Positions 55,901 through 64,000 of a stretch of 64,000 nt of DNA are shown here, piece after piece. A model generated the notes under the pieces. It searched no databases and was not told where the DNA came from. It worked only from the letters and a program-made list of their open reading frames with translations. Numbering within the stretch: position 1 is the first letter of the stretch; each line of letters begins with the position of its first letter. The translations under genes were made by a program, and so were the position numbers. Origin of the DNA: Yponomeuta sedellus (taxonomy: Eukaryota > Arthropoda > Insecta > Lepidoptera > Yponomeutidae); contig OW203724.1 in NCBI GenBank assembly GCA_934045075.1, forward strand, positions 15,925,143 to 15,989,142. Reading direction: 5' to 3'.

Positions 55901-58900
55901 GCGAGTTGTACTGTGACAGCGTTTTGCCAGTTCGAACGGTTAACTTACCTACTCATACTCACTACTCAATGCTCGATTAACGCGGTAGTAAAGTTATTCG
56001 ATTGGATCTGTCAAACTCGCACTAAGCACTCATGTTGATGTATGCTCACAAAGTCGTAGCTAATAAACGCTCGCTTTGAGGTGTCATAATGTCGCATGGT
56101 AATATGCGACTGTTTACGTAGAATTCATGTCCTTTACGTCTTAGAGTCTTATACGAATTATTTGCCAATGAATTGGCTCCCAGGGAGCCGATTCTCGCCC
56201 ACACGAATTGAAAGCGTAGACGCAAAATATTCGAAGGCTTAGTCACATAAAACCTTTGTCACATAAAAATAAGATAACTCGACAGAGTCATTACCTACTA
56301 TACTTAGACATAAATTACGTATTTTCTCATTCAAATTTAATCTAGCACGGCGTTCAGAATACAGATTTTGGTTGTAGCTCGACATTTTACGTAGAATTCA
56401 AGTTCAATCAAGAATTTAAGCCGAGTCGTATACCTACGACTTATTTGCTACTGAAGTGAGAATTGGCTCCCAGATCGGACGCTTCCGAATTCCGGAATTA
56501 AATTAATATTAGCGTAAGTATTAAATTAATATTAGAATATTGTAAAGAGGTTCGCTGATACCGGTGAGTCGCCCATTAGCTCAGTTGGAAAGAGCGCTGG
56601 CACGGATAGCCAGAGGTCGCGGGTTCGAATCCCGGCATGGGTGGAATTTTTAGCCTCTAAATTAGTTTTTATAATATTAGCATTTTATAAACGTTTGCCA
56701 CCACCGCAGGCCCGAAATACGCGTACTCATAAAAGGATACTTGACACAATCTTCCTTTTCCAAATACTGAGACAGCATGACAGTGCATGCTCCGCATCCA
56801 CCTTCGCCACAACCGTACTTTGTTCCGGTCAATTGTAAACGATTTCGTATGTACCAGAGCAATGTCCATTCGGGATCCGGCTGGTTTTCGGTCACCTGGA
56901 ACATTTAACGGAAGGCAAATAGAGTACATCGATATAAACTTTGTATTTCCCCACTTCTGGGGCACGGGTCTCTTCTTGCATAGCAGGAAGGTTAGGCCAT
57001 ACTCCACCACGGGGGCAAGTCCGGGTTGGTGGAGGATTGTAAGACGGATTTCACACGTTCAGTCTGGCGTCAGTTCAGTCCGTGACCTTGATCAAGCTCG
57101 GGTTGATACCAGACTGATGAAGCATCAAAATATTCGAATATCCGTCAGTCTCGTCCATCAGTCACTGAATTGACAATCAATCTGCCCTCAGTTTCACCAG
57201 ACTGATGGAATTGACTGACGCCAGCCAGACTGAACGTGTAAGCTCCGTCTAAGACAGTGGCAGGCCATAAGGCCTCTGACAAGGCTTAACGACTGCCATT
57301 ATATGACAGCCGGCACCAACGGCTTAACTTGCCTTGCGAAGCATGAAAGCGCAGAGTACCTACATATTGTGACATAACCTGGTAACGCTCCCGGAATCCC
57401 CTATACTAACAATTTTATTCTACTGTTAACGGCTGTCATTGGACCAGGTTAATAGTAGATTAACCGAAGCACACATCAACATGGATTAGCTGGAAAATAA
57501 TATTATTTAGTATATTGCGCTTGAGTGGAGACCGCGACTCGGCAAACGTAGTGTAGGACGCCCTCCGGCTAGGTGGGATGACGATCTGCGAAAAACCGCA
57601 GGCAGATGCTGGATGCGGCAAGCTGAAGACAGGGCGCTACGGCGCTCATTAGGGGAGGGCTATGTCCAGCAGTGGACTAATAATATAGCCTGAAGAAGAA
57701 GACTATTGCGCGCCTAGTCGTAGAACCATAATTGTTTGGGAAGATATACATAGATACTTTTTATTGAAATTTAAAGAAAACTTAATGTATTCTAAAAGAA
57801 ATTGTCTGCTCTACATTTTGTCTTTATACATTGGGACCCATATGTCTAAAATAAGGAACTATTACCTATTGTTATTTTACGGATACGATCTACAATTTAT
57901 CCTTTAAATTACCTACTTTTAACTAGGATAGGTACTGATAAGTGCTACGGCGGGGATATCACAAACATGAAAATACACCGAGGCTGAGGCTAAACGAATT
58001 TAAGAAGGTATCTATGTAAACGTTTTGTAATACTCGTAAGGGTGTACATTCATAAAAATATTAGTTTATGAAATAGTTACACTAAATAAAGTTATATCTT
58101 AATACACGCTTCATATTATGAAACGTATACCTACACCGCCTGAGATAAAAATAGTTCGAAACATAGAGATATGGTGTTCTACTTTAGGTGTAAAACTGTT
58201 ACAGTTTTGTTAGTTATGTTCTCAGATTTATGTATTTCCAAATATATAACTGATTTCGCAGCTTCGGGTAAAAGGTGTAGATGTAATAGATTAAAATTTA
58301 TTAATAGGTAAGTTAGGTAACATATTTGATTATATTTGAACTTAATAATTATATTGTAATACAAATTAGACTTTGAATTTATTTAATCGTTGTTCTTGTG
58401 CCGTTTCCTCATTCATCAGTGCCTACCTATCGTTGACCTCGTGATTTCAACAGAATTGCTAACTTTGTCCAAGCCTGGGTTCTATTATGTAGTAAGTATC
58501 CCTTGGATTGAGTGACGTTGATTTTAACTTCTCTAAGCTACTTTAGCTGTCAAAATATGTACGTAACATATTTTGACACTTTGGAGTCGTCTAACTAAAG
58601 GCTTAACTCCATTGAGTGGAATGTTACGTAATAGAAGGGCGGACCACGTACAACATTATTACATTATTATTTGAAATTAACTTGTTAGTTATGTTACGGA
58701 ATGCACTGTATAGATAAGAAAACTAACGTAAACGGGTGAAACGAAGAATAATGGTAAAATATCAGAACATGGGCAATGAGATGGTGACAAGAAGAATATT
58801 ACAAAATGAGTGACATAGGTACTTAATAGAAAAAAAGTTAATAAAACGAAAAATATAAATAATCATAAAAATAATCCAAGGAGTCTTAACAAGTTGGTTA

Positions 58901-60332
58901 ACACGCTAAGCAATTAGGTCAGTAGATATTTAGAATTTCAAATTTAATGCACAATCTTTGCAATGTATACCTACTTACATTAAAGTAGGTAATTAATTAA
59001 CCTTAAGATCTGTGACATTATAGCTCTGCGTTAATCTTAGTTCTTCTGAAGTTGACACTTATAAATAACTAACCATATTCACCAATGCATCTGTATACTT
59101 GAGACGCACAATACTTAAATTAATAATGTCTGAAATTGATCTGTACATTATGTACAAAACAAACTAATTGTCTAAATACAGGACCACCTAGTTTGGTAAT
59201 TAGTTGAATTGATAATTGTATCATTAGCCTTTAAGTGATTTTGTAAAGCCCTCAAGGCTTATAATACCGTTTCTAAATGTTGTTCTTTATGGTGAGAAAT
59301 AAACTTTTACTTGAGTTAAGCAACAACAGGCGCGGTCAGGTGCAGGATGGGTAACCGTCCCGTGACTACCGCTAGTGGCATTTATTCCGAGCGCTTCCGT
59401 GCTTCGCAAGGCACGTTAAGCCGTTGGTGCCGGCTGTCATGTAATGGCAGTCGTTAAGCCATGTCGGAGACCGTATGGGCGGCTTGATAACTTCTGACAG
59501 TAAGGCCCGCCACTGTCTTACAATCCTCCACCAACCCGGATTTCGCCCCCGTGGTGGAGTATGGTCTTACCTTCTTGCGATGCAGCAAGAGACCGCTGCC
59601 CCAACAGTGGGGACATACAAGGATTGATATCGACTAACGGTAAGTAAAAAAAATGTATAGGTACCTACTCTACCGGTTAAAGTGGGCAAATATTAGACTG
59701 GAATAATCTAATCATGGCCCTAAGCAATGCTCACTTTGCGCGGCAAGTAGGTAGGTACTACCTACATTGTAAAGTAAAAAGGGTCGAGCCCCTCACCAGT
59801 AACACATTGCCATCAAAAGGTATCATATTGTGATATATGGTCTAACACGCATAAATTAACGTCTACAAGCTACCATCTTTCCATCACTGTCCTCAAGGTA
59901 CAAACAGGACCTCAAGAAAAAAACTACCTACGAACAGAAGATAAACTATCTTTCCATCACCGACCGTCATCTTTCATCGTTCATCTTTAAGTAGAGCGAG
60001 AATGGCACACGTTCTCCTCTCAGTCCCGTCGTACAAAAGTGGAGATAAACTGATAAATCACCAAGCAAATCTATAGTGTGGGGCCAGAAGCAATGTATGT
60101 GCTTGTATGTAAATATAAATATATCAATAGCCTTATAAAACTTTCTTGTATAGCCGCTAGAACAATAGTTTTTGTATTGACAAATTCTTTAAAATAACCC
60201 TGTATATAGGGGCATCCTGATAAATAAATAGGTATATTTTGTAGAATCTTATTAGCTTACCTTCTTTCCATTGACAAAGAACTCCAAAACAGTCACGGCC
60301 TTCTCGGAAACAACTTCTGCAATCTGTTCCAT
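46868..60332 (-). CDS. AOX: Aldehyde oxidase, upstream copy, 7 exons, 1340 aa
   Basis: Same reaction and fold as its neighbour. Seven exons total 4023 bases and keep frame at every junction. First cluster motif CGEGGCGAC at 53-61. Second cluster CGFC (123-126) and CRC (158-160). FAD domain with [14 protein letters not shown] and [17 protein letters not shown]. Molybdenum domain with [24 protein letters not shown] (about 804-814), [21 protein letters not shown] and the catalytic Glu in AVGEPPL (1271). Exons 1, 2, 4 and 6 match the other copy exactly in length, as does the sum of the split exon (1143). Intron 6 carries a hAT transposase relic, introns 1, 2 and 5 many repeats. Full length and with all cofactor motifs intact, so probably active. 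Confidence 0.95.
47265..47395 (-). repeat. Repeat family A fragment, - copy
   Basis: Complement of the first 130 bp of the element. Confidence 0.7.
47548..47582. repeat. GC-rich hairpin
   Basis: 14-base arms CCGCGGCCGGGGCG and inverse around a 7-base loop, in an otherwise AT-rich intron, just upstream of the hAT relic. Confidence 0.9.
47626..48618 (+). pseudogene. hAT-family transposase relic (GTF2IRD2/ZBED-like C-terminal half)
   Basis: Two open parts, 47626-47937 and 48007-48618, are separated by stops. They read [19 protein letters not shown] and [19 protein letters not shown], then [19 protein letters not shown], which is the hAT dimerisation region with its W/F-rich signature. The BED zinc finger and N-terminal half are absent. 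Opposite in strand to its host gene. Terminal repeats not identified. Confidence 0.8.
49055..49306 (+). repeat. Repeat family A, + copy, touching a splice donor
   Basis: Ends GGAAAAAAG within 6 bases of the exon 6 boundary of the upstream AOX. Confidence 0.8.
49312..49479 (-). CDS. AOX: AOX upstream copy, exon 6 (catalytic Glu)
   Basis: 168 bases. [20 protein letters not shown] to CDDFITRQ. Donor CAG|GTAACT; repeat sequence begins after 6 intron bases. Confidence 0.95.
49589..49762 (-). mobile_element. Helitron-like repeat, - copy
   Basis: CTAGCGGACCCAGCGAACTT start, TCTCGAGATTTGCGCTTACC inside. Confidence 0.65.
50010..50380 (+). repeat. tRNA-derived SINE, near full length
   Basis: Head GTGGTAGCTCAGTGGGTAGA with weak B box GGTGCGGTCCCC, body GAGGAAACCCGCGGCTTG, TTGACTAGTCTTTCCC, end GAAGATGCCACTGTAC. 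Confidence 0.75.
50469..51611 (-). CDS. AOX: AOX upstream copy, exon 5
   Basis: 1143 bases, phase 0. [57 protein letters not shown]. Equals exons 5 plus 6 of the other copy (338+805). Confidence 0.96.
51695..52003 (-). CDS. AOX: AOX upstream copy, exon 4
   Basis: 309 bases. [35 protein letters not shown]. Donor GCG|GTAAAA. Confidence 0.94.
52200..52285 (+). repeat. tRNA-derived SINE head
   Basis: GAGCGGTGGTAGCGGAGCGG and GTGGGTTCGAACCTTG. Within AOX intron 3. Confidence 0.55.
52503..54624 (-). CDS. AOX: AOX upstream copy, exon 3
   Basis: 2122 bases. Acceptor AAAATCTCAG completes AAA after [22 protein letters not shown] and CRC, FAD domain, [13 protein letters not shown]. Donor GCA|GTGAGT. 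An ORF continuing past the donor is intronic. Confidence 0.97.
54640..55280. other. AT-rich part of AOX intron 2
   Basis: No repeat or gene recognised. Confidence 0.5.
55283..55615. repeat. Imperfect inverted repeat around a 36-bp tandem array
   Basis: Left GGCGCTTTTTAGTGCTAAC...GGAATAAAAATCAG is inverted at TGATTTTTATTCCATTGG...GGTTAGCACC. Within it, at 55372-55467, AGAACCTACAGTCTAG... repeats about 2.7 times with a 36-bp period. Confidence 0.7.
55732..56030. mobile_element. MITE copy 2, intact: 18-bp TIRs and CAT duplication
   Basis: TIR AGTGCTTAGTGCGAGTTT, perfect at both ends, with CAT at 55729-55731 and 56031-56033. Interior nearly identical to the 4.5-kb copy. 299 bp, no coding capacity. 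Confidence 0.85.
56120..56400 (-). repeat. Dispersed repeat D, - copy
   Basis: Inverted match to 26150-26470 (GCGTAGACGCAAAATATTCG). Confidence 0.6.
56535..56660 (+). repeat. SINE of the array family with the best-preserved tRNA-like core
   Basis: Core CCCATTAGCTCAGTTGGAAA... to GGGTTCGAATCCCGG, closest in the window to a real tRNA. Lies about 80 bases past the AOX exon 2 donor. Confidence 0.8.
56741..56895 (-). CDS. AOX: AOX upstream copy, exon 2 (first Fe-S cluster)
   Basis: 155 bases. [35 protein letters not shown]. Acceptor ATGTTCCAG, donor AA|GTATCC. Confidence 0.95.
56935..57365 (+). repeat. Repeat family A, + copy, split by a MITE
   Basis: Left part ends GGAGGATTGTAA; right part resumes GACAGTGGCAGGCC. 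A stretch of about 40 bp is also missing on the right. Confidence 0.75.
57043..57249. mobile_element. PIF/Harbinger-like MITE, 207 bp, TAA duplication
   Basis: Termini GACGGATTTCACACGTTCAG and the inverted GACGGAGCTTACACGTTCAG, target duplication TAA on both sides (57040-57042 and 57250-57252). The pattern TWA suits PIF/Harbinger. Interior has further inverted GGCGTCAGT blocks. Confidence 0.8.
57555..57708 (+). mobile_element. LINE 3' end
   Basis: Same as 33005-33158, reads [20 protein letters not shown] and [12 protein letters not shown]. Confidence 0.65.
57710..59300. other. AT-rich AOX intron 1
   Basis: Contains the dispersed repeat shared with 31660-31810 at 58490-58640. No gene seen. 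Confidence 0.5.
59310..59640 (-). repeat. Repeat family A, - copy
   Basis: Nearly full length, CCGTTGGTGCCGGCTGTCAT inside. Confidence 0.8.
60261..60332 (-). CDS. AOX: AOX upstream copy, exon 1
   Basis: 24 codons, ATG at 60332, ends [10 protein letters not shown], donor GTAAGC. The ending and length match the first exon of the other copy. Confidence 0.9.
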
Positions 60333-61780
60333 TTTTAAATCACTATAAATGAATTGTCGTTATCGAGTTTGGTAATAAAGTACCCGCTCACAAGCGCAGG
60401 TTATTTGATATCGCTATAGCAAAGGAGCGTGCAGTCATCCTGGGTATCAAATCGCGACTGTGGGCTATGTTTGTTGTGTTAGTATTCGAGCGAGCCAGAC
60501 CTCCTTTGTAGAAGTACCACTACAATGATGTGACGGGCGAGACTTGCTACGAAACGTGGGCAGGCAAAGTCTAGTGTCAATTTACATTAAGCAGTAAAGT
60601 CGCACTTTCATGAAATTGTTAAACATGTAAACAAGAAACAAAAACTTCTAATCTGCTACTTTATATAACTACAATAAATTTGTACCATTTCATAGAACAA
60701 TAATTAATTATTGGTTTACTATAACCAATCGATGTACATAGCACAACCGATTAATTAATTATAGGTAACTATTAGGCAATGTGCAACGATTGGTCCTAAT
60801 ATGAAATGAAATAATCTCTGGATTGTAGTTTTATGAAACGCTGCCCAGTCGTAATCAATTAATCACAGTCAAGTGATCTTAGATGTTCATAACATTAAAA
60901 AACACCCAAATTACTTAATACATTATAGGTTTTTAAGACGCCAGCCGAGCCTTGTGTGGGCGCTAACCACCCACTCAGCAAGCTAATATCTCGAAAGAGG
61001 TAAATAGAGAGGGCTCAATTTCACCGATGAAACTAAATACTTACGGTTCGCCAATGGTTTTTAGTTTCAACGGTGTATACCTACTCTGCGTTCGCTATAT
61101 ATGGAGATAATACGAAATACGTTTATTATTAATCCGAGTTTTGTTTAATTAAGCTTAGCACGAATAACGATTTTTGACCGCGCGATGGGTTCCGAAAAAA
61201 TCTGTGTGATATGGAAAACGTATGAAGGTGCACGCACTTGCGAAAAACAAATCGCGCCCTAATTAAATCAGTACCCGAAAAATCCGTCAGAAAAAAAACA
61301 TCGCGGCGATATTTTTCTCAATGCGTGCTACGCCTTACCGACGCATTTTTGGCTAACACGTATCGATGTAAACCGGTTCGAAAAAACCGGCTTCTTTCCC
61401 ATAACAAGGTTATTTACAAAACTACTTAATCTATTTTTGTTGAGTGCGCCATTGATGGGTATCAGTCGCATTTAAAATCCAATTGAATTATAAAATATGT
61501 CTATTTATGTTTCGGAATCCAGTGCCAACGTTTTGCAGAAAAATTATGATTTAAGTCGCGATTACGTATTAGTTAACAGTAAGTAGGTAAAATGTAGGTA
61601 ACTAAATAATATTAAAGGACGATGTGTAACTTTAAGTTGACAACTCAGTTAATTAATTTAACATCTGTATGGAAAAGAATGTGGAGTTTCATTGTTAGCT
61701 TTTTCTTTTTTATTATAATCTATAAATTTTGATACTAATCGCTTTTAGTTTGTTAAAGTAAACATATTGTTTTATATTTA
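60333..61780. other. Upstream flank of the AOX pair
   Basis: The promoter should lie at the left end. No convincing TATA or initiator could be fixed, and no further gene is seen. Confidence 0.5.
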
Positions 61781-61784
61781 AAAA

Positions 61785-62340
61785 CCTATTTAGAGGCTAA
61801 AAATTTCACCCATGCCGGGATTCGAACCCGCAACCTCTGGCTATCCGTACCAGCGCTCTACCAATTGAGCCAATGGGCGACTCACGGCATCAGTGAAATT
61901 TCGAACCTCTTTACAATATTCTCTGTATTACGTACAGGCAGCGACATCTGACTTAAGCAAATTGCATTACTTACAGCCCCGACTACCTACTTTGCAGTTA
62001 GGTTTAACATCGGAACGATATCACTGTACCCACATGATTACACGTGATATCGTTCCGATGTTAAACCTAACTGCAAAGTAGGTAGTCGGGGCTGTAAGTA
62101 ATGCAATTTGCTTAAGTCAGATGTCGCTGCCTGTACGTAATACAGAGAATATTGTAAAGAGGTTCGAAATTTCACTGATGCCGTGAGTCGCCCATTGGCT
62201 CAATTGGTAGAGCGCTGGTACGGATAGCCAGAGGTTGCGGGTTCGAATCCCGGCATGGGTGAAATTTTTAGCCTCTAAATAGGTTTTTAAAATTTGTTCC
62301 TTAGCACGGGTTAGTGCATTAAAAATAAAAATAGTGTAAT
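61785..62340. repeat. Inverted pair of full-length SINEs (array family)
   Basis: 61785-62041 is minus-oriented and 62045-62340 plus-oriented. The join is CCCACATGATTACACGTGATATCG. Arms of about 250 bp are nearly identical, so the two could form a long hairpin. Confidence 0.9.
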
Positions 62341-62859
62341 ATTGTTTTATAGTCAATACATTTTTATTAAGTTTGAGTTTACATTGTTTCCCGGCCATAA
62401 CAGAAATGTTTCAATAATTGCGCATTTTTAGAATAACCCTGTATAAACATACACATACCTACTCATTGAAGGGAAACCCCTTCCTTTCTTTGTCTACGGC
62501 CAGGATTTCTCAACTTTTTAACTTCCCCATTATTTTCGTTGAATCTGCCATAATAATATGGTACTTATTTATTTAACTTTAATTAGGTAGGTACCTAGTA
62601 TCTTAATACTAAGTACCTATTTGTAATTAAAGTTTCTGAGCCATTTTTTTTGTTTCTAAAATATGTTTGACAGTTGCACGAATATTTATATTACTGTTTA
62701 TTATTATAATTATGTTTATACATTAATTTAAGTTACATGCTGTAAAGGGCCATATTGACCCATTTAATGACAATGTATATAAGGTACTTCACTGGATAAG
62801 GACTCTATTGCTTAAAATCACCTCGTAAATAATCAATTTTTACATATTTTACAATTTGG

Positions 62860-63235
62860 CCATTGTGGGTTATCCTTAAGTCATAGCATTGAATAATTCA
62901 ATGGTCATAGACATAATATGTCTATGAAAAGGTCAACAAAAAGTCCGCGATGGTATATTATACCATCGCGGACTTTTTGTTGACCTTTTTAATGTGTACA
63001 TTATTTTCATTTATCTCGTTCAACAAGCGTTTGCAATGTAATCACATTAGAAACCTCTAAATTTATCAGTGTTTCTCTACCATGTATTATACATATAAAC
63101 CTTCCTCTTGAATATAACTGTATACCTATTAAAAAAACCCTTCAAAATATGTTGCGTAGTTTTAAAGATTTACGCATACATACCTACAGCGACAGAGACT
63201 TTGATTTATACTATGTAGTGATAATTAATATGGTA
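62860..63235 (+). repeat. Recurrent lepidopteran repeat with a terminal hairpin
   Basis: Contains the hairpin at 62927-62989 and the segment TCTACCATGTATTATACATA to TTTATACTATGTAGTGATAA. I recall this combination as common in moth introns, so it is probably a known repeat. Confidence 0.55.
62927..62989. repeat. 63-bp hairpin: 31-bp perfect arms, 1-base centre
   Basis: Left arm AAAAGGTCAACAAAAAGTCC..., right arm is the exact complement. Confidence 0.95.
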
Positions 63236-63394
63236 TCAAGAGTCATTAAGAAATACTAGCTGCATAGATTATCTGCCAAACGTTCCATACAATTTTGTAG
63301 TGCGTCGGTACCCAGGTATAATGTCCGACAAATAACTTGAACAAAAATCTGCTCAGTCGGAATGAATTTATGATGGTTTTTTTTTAATTACCTA

Positions 63395-63710
63395 GTCATG
63401 ACATTAGGGGAGTGCTATGTCCAGCTGTGGACTACATAATATAGCCTGAAGAAGAAGTCATGACTCTGTCCCACTGCTGGGCAAAGGCCTCCCATGTCGA
63501 TATCCAATCCTCCTTGTTCCTGGCCAACTCTTTCCACCCAGGTAAATATTTGGTACCCCCCCTGCAGTAGGTACAATTCCACCTAACTGCGATCTCCAAC
63601 CCGCATGCCCAGCGTGGGGATTATGGGCATTACCCCCCAATAATGGCACAACGTTGCGCTATTGCGCTCAGTAGGGCAGTGGACTGATATATCCTGAAGA
63701 AGAAGAAATA
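63395..63710. mobile_element. LINE 3'-end fragments
   Basis: TAGGGGAGTGCTATGTCCAG and TATAGCCTGAAGAAGAAG, then CCCCCTGCAGTAGG, then a second GATATATCCTGAAGAAGAAG. Two or three decayed copies are stacked. Confidence 0.6.
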
Positions 63711-63814
63711 TTTGGTCAGGTCGTCACACCATCTCCGCCTCGGTCTACCACGTTTCGATAGCAATCGCACGGACCCAATCAGACGGACACGTAAGAGTAC
63801 ATTTTTTTATTTGA

Positions 63815-63970
63815 CTAGCCCGGAGGACGCGGACTGTCCAACCTGAGATGGCGGGACGATCTCACTACCTTTCTACGGGGTTGGCAGGAGGTGGCAACGA
63901 AAAGGGAGCAGTGGAGAACTAAAGGCGAGACGTGTGGTCAGCAGTAGTTCACAATCGAGGCTACATAAAA
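63815..63970 (+). mobile_element. LINE ORF2 C-terminal end
   Basis: Frame with stops reads LRWRDDLTTFLRGWQEVATK and KREQWRTKGE; like 17.93 kb. Confidence 0.6.
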
Positions 63971-64000
63971 AAAGTCCGGAAAATTCTAGTTCACATCCAG

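Noticed and set aside
46868..60332. Xanthine dehydrogenase as the identity of the two oxidase genes
   Set aside because: Family motifs are shared, but tandem duplication, short variable N-terminus and overall reading match insect aldehyde oxidases better. A phylogeny would settle this.

Overview
The window is nuclear DNA of an insect, almost certainly a moth or butterfly. Its genes have introns with GT-AG splice sites. The background is AT-rich and packed with tRNA-derived SINEs, LINE 3' ends, Helitron-like repeats ending in CTAG, MITEs and long microsatellites, several of which I recognise as recurrent lepidopteran repeats. I cannot name the species. The gene models below were built by hand from reading frame, splice-site phase and protein family logic. 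No transcript evidence was available.

Layout. (1) 1-2472 is a tandem array of eight 309-bp units, each carrying a tRNA-like Pol III promoter region. It has a three-unit higher-order pattern and probably continues left of the window. (2) About 4.2-9.3 kb, minus strand: at least four spliced exons (a fifth, 5', is tentative) of a cysteine-rich gene I do not recognise, with about 25 C-x-C pairs in its largest exon. The 3' end was not found. (3) 12.6-31.0 kb, plus strand: a complete 13-exon Tango1 (MIA3-like) gene of 1215 codons. It encodes the ER-exit-site cargo receptor with a signal peptide, lumenal SH3-like domain, long acidic lumenal region, membrane anchor, coiled coils and a Pro/Arg/Ser-rich cytosolic tail. 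Its introns hold a 1.6-kb DNA transposon with unusual iterated motifs, a solo LTR with a canonical heat-shock element, a perfect 72-bp palindrome and many SINEs. (4) 33.6-44.6 kb and 46.9-60.3 kb, minus strand: two complete aldehyde oxidase genes in head-to-tail tandem (1354 and 1340 residues). Several exons have identical lengths, and one extra intron splits an exon in the downstream copy. (5) 60.3-64 kb: non-genic, with an inverted SINE pair, a 63-bp near-perfect hairpin and LINE 3' ends.

How the parts relate. Tango1 and the downstream aldehyde oxidase gene converge on each other at 31.0-33.6 kb. The two aldehyde oxidases are a tandem duplication of molybdo-flavoenzymes that oxidise aldehydes (odorants, xenobiotics, retinal) to acids. 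Tango1 belongs to the unrelated secretory pathway. Much of the interest lies in the mobile DNA: several elements sit within a few bases of splice donors or acceptors of these active genes, and some have clear target-site duplications.
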